A DNA stretch of 64,000 nt, from the NCBI RefSeq assembly GCF_005508865.1, contig NZ_SCOM01000004.1, forward strand, positions 124,001 through 188,000, written 5' to 3'. The translations under genes were made by a program, and so were the position numbers. Origin of the DNA: Pseudomonas sp. F(2018) (GTDB lineage Bacteria > Pseudomonadota > Gammaproteobacteria > Pseudomonadales > Pseudomonadaceae). The notes under the pieces are model-generated. The model did not search any database. It was not told where the DNA came from and saw only the letters and a program-made list of their open reading frames with translations. Below, one piece after another: positions 55,140 to 62,929 of this stretch (its first letter is position 1; each line of letters starts with the position of its first letter).

Positions 55140-55874
55140 TCAATTCACCCAGCGCGCCTGCTTCACCACCATATGCAGAAACCCATTATCACTAGGCGCG
55201 CGATAGGCACCGATGGCCCCCAAGTGCTTAGCCATCACCGCCGTCATCTCCCAGCCATCGACCGGCTCTGCCGCCCAGGTCGCGCTAGCCAGCTTGAGCA
55301 GGCCGAGCGAGTCGCCCAGGTCGCGCACGGCTCTCGAACCCACCCGCACCGGCTCCAGCAGCGAGTCATTGGCCCAGGCCCACATCCAGGTGTTGGAGCT
55401 GCTGGAAAAGCTGCCGACGAAATCGACATCGCATTCCACCACCGGCTTGCCGCCGTTGGAGAACACCAGCGTGGCGTTTTCCTGGTACCAGTCCCAGCGC
55501 TCGTAGTCGCCGATGCCGTAGGTTTCCATAAAGCTGGCCTGCCGCGCCTGCAGGTATTCGAAGCTGTCGCTGATCAGCTCGACCAGGGCGTCCTCGTCCT
55601 GCTGCCAGTTGCGTTCGCGGATATCGCAGTAGCAACCGGCGCAGACCATCTTGATGTCGGCGAAGGCTTCGGAGCGGTCGTTCCATTCGCCTTCCTGCTC
55701 CAGCACGGCGTCGCACTGGTCGCACCAGGCGTCCGGATAGGCGTCGTCGGGGTGTTCCGGGTCGTAGCCGACATTGAACCCCTGGTTTTCGCCGGCAGGC
55801 AGGTGCTGGCAGACGAACGTGGCAGGGCTCTTCCCGTGTTCGCCACATTCAACGGATAGCTCTTCGTCGCTCAT
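55140..55874 (-). CDS. DUF6882-like protein with N-terminal zinc-ribbon-type Cys motifs
   Basis: 244 aa. The N-terminal 75 residues contain paired cysteines (CGEHG, FVCQHL, WCDQCDAV, CAGCYCDI) suggesting a metal site. The C-terminal part has GSFSSSSNTWMWAWANDSLLEPV and GIGAYRAPSDNG-like (GAIGAYRAPSDNGFLHMVV) patterns of DUF6882. Function is unknown. The SD (AAGGA) precedes the ATG. It is the first ordinary GC-rich gene beyond the repeat. Confidence 0.8.
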   Translation of the reverse strand: MSDEELSVECGEHGKSPATFVCQHLPAGENQGFNVGYDPEHPDDAYPDAWCDQCDAVLEQEGEWNDRSEAFADIKMVCAGCYCDIRERNWQQDEDALVELISDSFEYLQARQASFMETYGIGDYERWDWYQENATLVFSNGGKPVVECDVDFVGSFSSSSNTWMWAWANDSLLEPVRVGSRAVRDLGDSLGLLKLASATWAAEPVDGWEMTAVMAKHLGAIGAYRAPSDNGFLHMVVKQARWVN

Positions 55875-55956
55875 GTTCTGTCCTTGTCAGATGGGAGTGG
55901 CTGCGCGGCGGCGCCTGGGGCCGCCCCAGCAAAAGGTAGGCCTTGGGCGCGGGTGG

Positions 55957-56331
55957 TCAAATATGCTTCAACAGGCTGCGCTCGGGCTCCTTCGGGTTGT
56001 AGTACACCCGCACCCGCTGCCCCACCGGATACTCGGCCAGCTCCCGCTGTGCGTTTGTCTCCCAGCTGTACCGGTTGCGCCGAATGCGTAAACGATCACC
56101 GCTGTAGCTAACCCCGTCCACGCTGTAGGAGTAGCGGACCCTCACCTCATATTCGTAGCGCATTGAGGATCGCTGCTCCGTAGTCCGAGTAATGTGTGAT
56201 TCGGTGATCACGCCCTCGGTGGTCGGCCATTCCCGCGAGTCGCCCATCTCCAGCGCCTGCTGGATGCCGACGTACATCACCACGCCAAACACCAGCACAT
56301 AGAACAGGTTCTTCAAGGTGAGCATGGGCAT
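55957..56331 (-). CDS. DUF3592 membrane-anchored protein
   Basis: 124 aa. One N-terminal TM helix (NLFYVLVFGVVMYVGI), then the DUF3592 pattern WPTTEGVITESHI, YEYEVRVRYSYSVDGVSYSGDRLR, and YPVGQRVRVYYNPKEPERSLL. These small proteins are anchored in the inner membrane with an extracytoplasmic beta domain; function is unknown. A second Met two codons later could also serve as start. Confidence 0.87.
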   Translation of the reverse strand: MPMLTLKNLFYVLVFGVVMYVGIQQALEMGDSREWPTTEGVITESHITRTTEQRSSMRYEYEVRVRYSYSVDGVSYSGDRLRIRRNRYSWETNAQRELAEYPVGQRVRVYYNPKEPERSLLKHI

Positions 56332-56411
56332 CCATCCATTGGATCAGGGGAGGCGAACCTAGCTTATTCGGGCCATGAAAAGAAGAAGCCCCGCATGAGC
56401 GGGGCTTCTGC

Positions 56412-56750
56412 TTACCAGCGATGGCCGTGGCCGTGGCCGTGATGGTGGTGATGGCGACGGTGATGCTTGCGCCAGTGCTTGTGGTGGTAGCGCGGCTCGG
56501 CCACGTAGTACACCGGCGCCGGGTAGTAGACCGGACGGGGCTCGTAGTAGACCGGGCGCGGTTCGTAGTAGACCACCGGCTCCGGCTCATAGACCCGCAC
56601 CGGTCGCTGGCTGGCCAGAACGCCGCCGATAATGGCGCCGGCCGCGACACCGATGGCCACATCGCCGCCGTCTGCTGCTTGGGCCTGCTGCCCGCCGGCG
56701 AAAAGCAGGCTGGCAATCAGACCAGTGATGATGGGGATACGCGAAAGCAT
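56412..56750 (-). CDS. secreted Tyr/Pro-repeat and His-rich protein
   Basis: 112 aa. Signal peptide MLSRIPIITGLIASLLFAGG to about residue 25, then a Gly-rich segment (GVAAGAIIGGVLAS, like a YMGG motif), a repeat of YYEPRPVYY-type units (about 57-80), and a tail of His and Gly (HHHHHGHGHGHRW). The His tail could bind Ni, Cu or Zn; this is an inference from composition. AGGAG precedes the start. The function is not known; related low-complexity envelope proteins are common in pseudomonads. Confidence 0.82.
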   Translation of the reverse strand: MLSRIPIITGLIASLLFAGGQQAQAADGGDVAIGVAAGAIIGGVLASQRPVRVYEPEPVVYYEPRPVYYEPRPVYYPAPVYYVAEPRYHHKHWRKHHRRHHHHHGHGHGHRW

Positions 56751-56853
56751 GGTCGAAGCTCCTGTGGGAAACCGGTCGTCCGGTTACAGCTTTCGACTGC
56801 GCTTCGTTCCCCGCATTGCGTCGAGCAATGTAAATCCTGTGTAAACGCCGGCT

Positions 56854-57702
56854 TTACTGTTTCACCAGCTCCACCCGGCGGTTCTTCGCGCGGCCGTCCT
56901 CGCTGCGGTTGTCGGCGACCGGGCGTTCCTGGCCGAAACCGGCGGCGTTGAGCCGTTGGGCCTCGATGCCGCCGGCGACTACGGCGTCCATCACCGCCTG
57001 GGCGCGGCGTTCGGACAGGGCCTTGTTTTCCGCTGCCTGGCCGACGTTGTCGGTGTGGCCCTCGATGGCCAGTTTCAGCTCCGGCGCGCTCTTGAGCATG
57101 CCGACGATCTCCGCCACGGTGGCCTTCCCGTCGTCCTTGAGTTCGGCCTCGCCGCTGTCGAAGTTGATGTACAGGGCGACGAAACCGTTGCGGTTGAGTT
57201 CGTCCAGCAGCTGGTTGGCGGTGACCAGCTGCTGCATGGCGGCGACTTCGACGATGTTCAGCCGGTAGCTCTGGGTCGGCGCGCTGAAGATGCCGGGTTC
57301 GACCCGTACCCAGATCTGCTTGCCGCCGGTGAGCACCTTGAGCGTGGTCTCGCCGCCGTCGCCCTCGGCGGGCAGGCGCTCGTAGACCACCTCGCCGCCG
57401 ATCGCCTTGATCGCGTTCTGGTAGTTGCGGATCAGCTGCAGCGGGCTCGGCTGCTTCTCCGGGTTGTCGTGGAAGTAGAGGATCTGCGTGGCGTTGCCTT
57501 CGATGCTGTGGCGCTGCGGCACCCCGTCCTGGCTGCCGGTGGCGAACTCCACGGCGTTGAAGTACTGCTGGTACTCGGTGATGTGCGAGTCGGGGTAGCG
57601 GCTCAGCAGCGGGTGATCCTTGGCGCCGGCCAGGTCTTCGGCGTGGGCCAGCAGGGCGGTCAACAGCAGGCAGGGCAGGGCGAGAAGGTCGAGCATCCTC
57701 AT
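56854..57702 (-). CDS. OmpA-family envelope protein
   Basis: 282 aa. Signal peptide MRMLDLLALPCLLLTALLAHA, an N-terminal domain of unknown type (about 22-165), and a C-terminal OmpA-like peptidoglycan-binding domain: ALYINFDSGEAELKDDGK, LAIEGHTDNVGQAAENKALS, RRAQAVMDAVVAGGI, RAKNRRVELVKQ. It anchors to peptidoglycan in the periplasm. CAGGAG lies 8 bp before the start. Confidence 0.92.
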   Translation of the reverse strand: MRMLDLLALPCLLLTALLAHAEDLAGAKDHPLLSRYPDSHITEYQQYFNAVEFATGSQDGVPQRHSIEGNATQILYFHDNPEKQPSPLQLIRNYQNAIKAIGGEVVYERLPAEGDGGETTLKVLTGGKQIWVRVEPGIFSAPTQSYRLNIVEVAAMQQLVTANQLLDELNRNGFVALYINFDSGEAELKDDGKATVAEIVGMLKSAPELKLAIEGHTDNVGQAAENKALSERRAQAVMDAVVAGGIEAQRLNAAGFGQERPVADNRSEDGRAKNRRVELVKQ

Positions 57703-57776
57703 GGCGGGCGCTCCTGAGGGCGGGTGTATTCACTCTAGCCCAGGGGAGTGCGGGAGACGGGCTCCCGCGCTCTGGA

Positions 57777-58190
57777 TCAGGCCTGTTGGTGCTTGGACAG
57801 GTCGACCTTCATGTTGGTGCTGCCCTCGCAGCCGAACAGTTTGAGATGGGGGAACTCCTTGGCGATCTTGGCCTTCAGGTTACGGGCGAAGGCCAGGCCG
57901 TTGCAGGTGTCGAAGTAGATGCTGCCGTTCCAGCCATTGGGAGCCAGTTGCCGCAGCACATCGGCGAATTTGTCCACGGTGAAGTCGCTGAAGCTGTCGC
58001 CTTTGTCGCCGAAGTTATATGGATTGCCGTGGGCGGTGATGATCAGGATGTCGTCGCCGCTCAGGCGGCCCAGAGTCTGCGGAAGGGCAGCGAGCCGGCA
58101 GCCGCTGTAGCGAAAATCGGCTGGGTACTTGATGGCTTCTTCGCTGACTTTTTCATCGTCGCGGCACCAGGTGAGCAGGGTAGTGGCCAT
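57777..58190 (-). CDS. small protein with caspase-like His and Cys motifs
   Basis: 137 aa, no signal peptide. A strand-like LSGDDILIITAHGNPYNFG (His54-Gly55) and a second strand-like GSIYFDTCNGLAF (Asp94-x-Cys96) are arranged as in the catalytic half of caspase/clostripain-fold proteins, where HG and a Cys after a beta-strand form the dyad. The domain is shorter than a full protease, so this may be a relic, a minimal fold or coincidence. AAAGGAG precedes the ATG. No neighbour explains its role. Confidence 0.7.
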   Translation of the reverse strand: MATTLLTWCRDDEKVSEEAIKYPADFRYSGCRLAALPQTLGRLSGDDILIITAHGNPYNFGDKGDSFSDFTVDKFADVLRQLAPNGWNGSIYFDTCNGLAFARNLKAKIAKEFPHLKLFGCEGSTNMKVDLSKHQQA

Positions 58191-58362
58191 GGTGGTTCTC
58201 CTTTGGGTGGGCCCCAGGCATTGGGGTAGGCCGATCCTAGGAAGGCGATGGAGCGGGGTTCAGCGGGAAGCCATTCCCCAGTGGAGGCATGGCGCACGGT
58301 GCGATGGCGGCTTTTGCGCTTTACTGCTAGCCGAGGGTTCGTAGGAGAGCGGGGGCAATCCG

Positions 58363-59073
58363 ATGACGAGGCTGGTCTGCGCCGTTGCGGCGCTGCTGTT
58401 GGCGTTCGGCCTGGGCGGCTGCTCCGGCCGCCTGGCGCACGAGTCCATCGTCAGCAAGAGCAGCGAGCCCCAGGCTGGCGAGTTCCTGCAGAGCGACGTG
58501 GACCGCATGGCAACGCTGGCCATGCGCGACAACCTCAACAGCCTGTACCAACTGATGAGCAAGCTATACCAGCGCAACCCGCAGGAATGGCGCAAGACCG
58601 GTCTGGCCACGCGGGCCGAGGCGGAGCAGGCGATCCACCAGGCCATCGAGCAGAACCAGCCGCTGCCGCAGCTGAAGGGGCGGCGCGACGTGGCGGCGCT
58701 CAGTTACTCGCTGGGGCCGGACTTCCAGGGCGACCGGGTCGGCGCCTTCATCTATGCCCTGGGCAGCATGCTGGTGACCGCCCATGGCGGGCGCACCGAG
58801 TTCTACCTGACCGACTCCTTCGACGCCCAGTTCATCCACAACGCCGCGCGCAATATCGAGAAGGCAGCCTGGATGCTCGCCCAGCGCCGCGACGCCAAGG
58901 GCCGGCCGCTGCTGCTGTCCAACGAGGGCAGCAACCTCAGCTACGCGGTGGAGTTCGGCAAGATGACCGCGCGCCTGGACCTGCTCACCCATGTGCTGGA
59001 GGAGCGTTACCGGCGCCTCGGGGTGAACTACGCGCAGAGCCTGCTGTTCCTGAATTTTCTGCCGGTGCAGTGA
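58363..59073 (+). CDS. lipoprotein of unknown function
   Basis: 236 aa. Lipoprotein signal MTRLVCAVAALLLAFGLGGC, with Cys20 in LGGC. The mature protein is mostly helical (LAMRDNLNSLYQLMSKLYQRN, then AEQAIHQAIEQNQPLPQLKG) with a later segment VGAFIYALGSMLVTAHGGRTEFYL. No domain family recognised. It is probably envelope-anchored. It is followed on the same strand by the broken lipoprotein gene at 59223. Confidence 0.8.
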   Translation: MTRLVCAVAALLLAFGLGGCSGRLAHESIVSKSSEPQAGEFLQSDVDRMATLAMRDNLNSLYQLMSKLYQRNPQEWRKTGLATRAEAEQAIHQAIEQNQPLPQLKGRRDVAALSYSLGPDFQGDRVGAFIYALGSMLVTAHGGRTEFYLTDSFDAQFIHNAARNIEKAAWMLAQRRDAKGRPLLLSNEGSNLSYAVEFGKMTARLDLLTHVLEERYRRLGVNYAQSLLFLNFLPVQ

Positions 59074-59222
59074 CCGAGCAGTCTCCGCTTGAGTACCTGA
59101 TCGAGTTGCCACTAATCTGCCATCGCGCTCAGGGACGAACGCAAGTGGTGGATTTGCGCCTCGTGTAGTCCCGGCGCGCCGGGCTCCGCCCGTACCAACC
59201 ATCATGTACAAGGATTGCACCT

Positions 59223-59780
59223 ATGCGTCGTTTGCTCTGCCTTTCGCTGTTCTCCCTGATCCTCACCGGCTGTGCCTCCTCCGCCAAGATCGAGGGCATG
59301 ACCGTTGCCGAGACCCAGGCTCGCGCCAACACCTACGCCCCCGCCCTGTAGGACAACCTGCAGCTGAGTGAAGTCAAGGGTGGCCAGGAAACCAATCCGA
59401 TGTGGACCTCTGAGATCGGTGGTCCGGAGTTCCAGGCCGCGCTGCAAAAGTCCCTGGGCAATGCCGGCCTGCTGAGCGCTGGCGACAAGGCTCCCTACTC
59501 GCTGCGCGCCAACCTGGTCCGCGTCGATCAGCCGATGTTCGGTCTGGACTTCGAAGTGACCAGCGAGGTCGAGTACACCCTGGTGGACAATGCCACCGGC
59601 AAGGAACTGCTGCGCGAAACCCTGCGTACTCCGTTCACTGCTGGCGTGGGTGACGCTTTTGTCGCCGTGACTCGCCTGCGCCTGGCCAACGAGGGTTCCG
59701 CCCGCGAGAACATCTCCGCTCTGCTCAAGCGCCTCGGCGAGCTGAACATCGAGGCCAAGCAGGTCTCGCTGAATCAGTGA
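59223..59780 (+). pseudogene. lipoprotein gene interrupted by an in-frame TAG
   Basis: One frame runs from ATG 59223 (SD AAGGA) to TGA 59778-59780, broken only by TAG at 59349-59351 (codon 43). The N-terminus is a lipoprotein signal (MRRLLCLSLFSLILTGC, Cys17) and the part after the stop continues smoothly (DNLQLSEVKGGQETNPMW, then a beta-rich DUF-like domain with VEYTLVDNATGKELL). CTG-TAG-GAC could be a one-base change from CTG-CAG-GAC (Gln). So it is a recent nonsense mutation, a sequencing error, or an amber-read gene. An internal ATG at 59400 could make only an unexported fragment. Confidence 0.8.
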
Positions 59781-59788
59781 TCCATCGC

Positions 59789-59815
59789 AAAGGGTGAGGC
59801 CTGGCCTCACCCTTT
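59789..59815. terminator. bidirectional terminator
   Basis: A perfect 12-bp stem (AAAGGGTGAGGC and complement) with a 3-base loop and T/A flanks lies between the convergent lipoprotein pseudogene and the solute-binding gene. Confidence 0.85.
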
Positions 59816-59832
59816 CTCCTCCGCGTCGCCTC

Positions 59833-60558
59833 TTACTCCTCCCACTTGCGCAGTATCTTCTCCAGCTCCCCGCTGGCGCGCACCTTCTCCAGCGCCGTGC
59901 CGAACTGCCTGGCGCGCTGGCTGTCGCCCTTGGCGAAGGCCACGTAGCGCGGCATTTCCACCAGGGGCGTGGGCAGCAGGCGCACGCTGCTCTGGGCCCG
60001 TTGTTCCTGGATGAAATACAGCAGCTGGATGCGGTCGCCGACGATGATGTCGATGCGCCCGGCCAGCAGCATGGACACCAGCTGGCGTGGGTTCTGCGCG
60101 CTGGTATCGCGGCGCAGGTCAGCCTTGTCGAAGTTCGACTCGTAGGCGTAGCCACGGACCTGGCCGATGACGAAGGGGGTGAAGTCGTCCAGGGTCTTCC
60201 AGTCCTGGAGGCTGATCTTGTGGCTGGTCATGAACACGGTGGAGCCGGTGCGGATGGGGCCGGCCAGTTCGTACTGGGCCTTGCGCTCGGGCGTGCCGGC
60301 GAACTGGAAGGCCATTTCCGCCTCGTTGCGTTCGAGCATGCGTTTGACCCGCTCCCAGGGGTACAGGCGCAGGCTGTAGGCGACGCCGGCTTCTTTCATC
60401 ACCGCCTCGACCAGGTCCACGTCGACCCCGCGGGGCGTGTCGTCTTCCTGGGTGACGAAGCTGTAGGGGGCGAACTGTTCATCGCCGACCACCCGCCAGG
60501 TTTCGGCGGACAGCAGCGGGCTGAATAGCAGGAGAAGGATGAGCGAAAGGCTGCGCAT
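59833..60558 (-). CDS. periplasmic solute-binding protein (ABC/SBP family 3-like)
   Basis: 241 aa. Signal peptide MRSLSLILLLLFSPLLSA, then a family-3 solute-binding fold: EQFAPYSFVTQEDDTPRGVDVDLVEAVMKEAG, VSMLLAGRIDIIVGDRI. It lacks an adjacent ABC permease or ATPase, so it may feed an unlinked transporter or act as a sensor partner. The ligand is unknown. Confidence 0.87.
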   Translation of the reverse strand: MRSLSLILLLLFSPLLSAETWRVVGDEQFAPYSFVTQEDDTPRGVDVDLVEAVMKEAGVAYSLRLYPWERVKRMLERNEAEMAFQFAGTPERKAQYELAGPIRTGSTVFMTSHKISLQDWKTLDDFTPFVIGQVRGYAYESNFDKADLRRDTSAQNPRQLVSMLLAGRIDIIVGDRIQLLYFIQEQRAQSSVRLLPTPLVEMPRYVAFAKGDSQRARQFGTALEKVRASGELEKILRKWEE

Positions 60559-60723
60559 GCTGGCCTCCCTTGGGCGCTCCGGGGCACGCTGCGCGCCCCG
60601 CTTATCTCAGCCTAGTCGACCTTCGCGCCGGGGGAAGGATTTGCCTCTGCGCCGCGGCCCGAGCAGCGCGCATCGTGCAGCTGTCGCCGGCACGGGGCCG
60701 GCGCAATACGGAAGGAGGCCACC

Positions 60724-61020
60724 ATGCCCACACTCAGCAAAGACGATATCGAGAAGCTCAAGGAGGCCGGTTGGGTCGAGCACTATTCCGGGCTGCCGGC
60801 CGACCTGTACTTCTCCAGCCGCGGCGCCCATGAGCCGTGGAGCGACAAGCCGCACCTGCACCTGAACTACGCGATGGACGGCAGCCTGCAGTCGCTGACC
60901 TGGAAGAACGATCAGGGCAGCAATACCTACCTGTTCCAGAGAGGCGAGTGGTTCGCCTTCGACACGGTGCCCGAGACGCTGAAAACCCAGGCCGAGTGGC
61001 TGAAGACCAACCTCAAGTGA
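60724..61020 (+). CDS. small protein of unknown function
   Basis: 98 aa beginning MPTLSKDDIEKLKEAGWVEH. It reads as a compact soluble domain with Trp/Tyr-rich positions (HYSGLPADLYFSS, GSLQSLTWKNDQGSNTYLFQ) and no signal or membrane segment. AAGGAGG lies 6 bp before the ATG, strong support for translation. No family recognised. It converges on the yjdM-like gene. Confidence 0.75.
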   Translation: MPTLSKDDIEKLKEAGWVEHYSGLPADLYFSSRGAHEPWSDKPHLHLNYAMDGSLQSLTWKNDQGSNTYLFQRGEWFAFDTVPETLKTQAEWLKTNLK

Positions 61021-61052
61021 CTCCAGGCCCGGCCTTGCGCCGGGCCGTTTCC

Positions 61053-61394
61053 TCAGACCTTGCGCACGAACTCGGACTTGAGCTTCATCGGGCCGATGCC
61101 GTCGATCTTGCAGTCGATGTCGTGGTCGCCGTCGCACAGACGGATGTTCTTCACCTTGGTGCCGACCTTGACCACCAGCGAGGTGCCCTTGACCTTGAGG
61201 TCCTTGATCACGGTGATGCTGTCGCCGTCCTGCAGCAGGTTGCCCACCGAGTCCTTGATCACTCGCTCGCCGTCCCCGGCTTCCGGCGCCGCATCGGCCG
61301 ACCACTCGTGGGCGCACTCCGGGCACACCAGCTGGCTGCCGTCCTCGTAGGTGTATTCGGAGCCGCAGTGCGGGCAGGGTGGCAGGGTGCTCAT
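61053..61394 (-). CDS. yjdM: YjdM/PhnA-like zinc-ribbon protein
   Basis: 113 aa. N-terminal zinc ribbon [21 protein letters not shown] and the KOW-like beta domain with [20 protein letters not shown] and [14 protein letters not shown]. This matches YjdM (formerly called PhnA). The family's true role is uncertain, and the old link to phosphonate use is not established. GAGG precedes the start. Confidence 0.92.
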   Translation of the reverse strand: MSTLPPCPHCGSEYTYEDGSQLVCPECAHEWSADAAPEAGDGERVIKDSVGNLLQDGDSITVIKDLKVKGTSLVVKVGTKVKNIRLCDGDHDIDCKIDGIGPMKLKSEFVRKV

Positions 61395-61524
61395 GAAGGT
61401 ACCTCGGTCGGAGCGGAAAAGGCCGCAGATTGTATAGGGCTTTTACCTGGCAGGCGATTGGTCGAACCGATGGCGCTGCCCGGCCGTCCCACCTTGCAGG
61501 GAGAGCATGAGATGCGGAGGAGCC

Positions 61525-62397
61525 ATGCCATTCATCGACCTGCGCGGCGTGTCCTGGTGGACCATCGTTCGCAAAACCGCCACCGACTTCATCGACGACG
61601 AACTGCCCACCTACGCCTCGGCGCTGGCATTCCAGCTGTTCTTCTCGCTGTTTCCCTTCCTGCTGTTCCTCATCGCCCTGATCGGCGTGATGGACGCCCA
61701 GCCGATCTTCGACTGGCTGCACCAGCAGGCCGAGCTGGTGCTGCCGCGAGATGCGCTGGGGCTGGTCGACCCGGTGATCGCCCAGCTGCAGACCCAGCAG
61801 GTCGGGCTGTTCTCCATCGGTATCCTGCTGGCCCTGTGGACCTCATCGGCGGCGGTGCGCTCGACCATGGCGGCGATGAACCGGGCCTACGGCGTGGAAG
61901 ACGGGCGCCCGGCCTGGAAGCTGGTGCCGCTGTCGCTGCTCTACACCGTGGCGATTGCCGCCGCCTTGCTCCTGGCCGCGGCGCTGATGGTGCTCGGGCC
62001 GCAGGCGATGAACTGGCTGGCCATGCAGGTGGGCCTGGAGGAAACGGTGGTGCTGCTCTGGGCCTGGCTGCGCTGGCCGCTGGCGGTGCTGATGCTGGTG
62101 CTGGTGGTGGCCGCCGTGTACTACCTGGCGCCGGACGTGAAGCAGGAGTTCCGCTTCATCACCCCCGGCTCGATCCTGGCGGTGGTGGTGTGGATCGTCG
62201 CCTCGCTGGGCTTCGGTTTCTACGCGCAGAACTTCGCCGACTACAACGCGACCTACGGCAGCATCGGCGCCATCATCGTGTTCCTGCTGTACCTGTACAT
62301 CTCATCGGCGGTGCTGCTGCTCGGCGCGGAGCTCAACGCGGTGATCGAACACCTTGCCCACGAGGGCAAGGAGCCGGGGCAGAAACAGGCGGAGTAG
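61525..62397 (+). CDS. YihY/BrkB-family inner-membrane protein
   Basis: 290 aa with six TM helices, the YihY/BrkB family. Characteristic segments are LPTYASALAFQLFFSLFPFLL and the C-terminal YNATYGSIGAIIVFLLYLYISS. The start at 61525 is chosen because GGAGG lies 5 bp upstream; an in-frame ATG at 61507 adds MRCGGA without support. The function is not established; the old name ribonuclease BN is wrong for this family. Confidence 0.9.
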   Translation: MPFIDLRGVSWWTIVRKTATDFIDDELPTYASALAFQLFFSLFPFLLFLIALIGVMDAQPIFDWLHQQAELVLPRDALGLVDPVIAQLQTQQVGLFSIGILLALWTSSAAVRSTMAAMNRAYGVEDGRPAWKLVPLSLLYTVAIAAALLLAAALMVLGPQAMNWLAMQVGLEETVVLLWAWLRWPLAVLMLVLVVAAVYYLAPDVKQEFRFITPGSILAVVVWIVASLGFGFYAQNFADYNATYGSIGAIIVFLLYLYISSAVLLLGAELNAVIEHLAHEGKEPGQKQAE

Positions 62398-62399
62398 CG

Positions 62400-62870
62400 C
62401 TACTGCTGGCTGGCAGGCGGCTGCGGCCAGTTCAGGGTGCCGGCGTCGCTGAAGCGGGCCGTACCCAGCAGCCCGCCGCCCAGCTTGCCGCTCAGCTCAT
62501 AGGGCAGGTCGCGCCCGCTCTGATAGCCTGCCGCCGCCCACGCCTGGCGCATCACCGAGAACGCGGAAATGCTCACCGGCACCCGCAGCAGGGCCTCGCC
62601 ATAACGCGGCACCTGCCCCATCTGGTCGCTCACCCCGCTGGCCAGCGGCTGGCCGTTGACGTCCAGCTCCAGGGCCACGCCGTCGTAGTCGATGGGGTTG
62701 TCGTTGGGGTTCTGCACCCGCAACACCACGGCGAAGCGCACCTCCATGCCCTGCGCCGGCAATGGCTCCAGCCCGACCAGATCGATCCGCAGCGGATCGC
62801 GTGGCGCGAGCGAGGCGCAGCTGGTCAGGGCGAGGGCCATCAGCAGGATGGCGAGTGGTCGAAGGGGCAT
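62400..62870 (-). CDS. LEA-2/WHy-domain lipoprotein
   Basis: 156 aa. Lipoprotein signal MPLRPLAILLMALALTSC (Cys18). The mature part matches the LEA-type-2/WHy beta-sandwich: EVRFAVVLRVQNPNDNPIDYDG and ALELDVNGQPLASGVSDQ. WHy proteins are linked to desiccation and stress tolerance, though the bacterial role is unclear. GGAG lies before the ATG. It converges on the YihY gene with a 2-bp gap. Confidence 0.88.
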   Translation of the reverse strand: MPLRPLAILLMALALTSCASLAPRDPLRIDLVGLEPLPAQGMEVRFAVVLRVQNPNDNPIDYDGVALELDVNGQPLASGVSDQMGQVPRYGEALLRVPVSISAFSVMRQAWAAAGYQSGRDLPYELSGKLGGGLLGTARFSDAGTLNWPQPPASQQ

Positions 62871-62929
62871 GCGGGGCTCCAGGCTCGATGAGTTACAGAG
62901 TAGGAGACCGCAGCGCCATCAACCTTGCT

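Noticed and set aside
60837..62891. Long plus-strand frame crossing yjdM and yihY
   Set aside because: It overlaps three well-supported genes in other frames and shows only GC-driven Arg/Ala/Gly composition.
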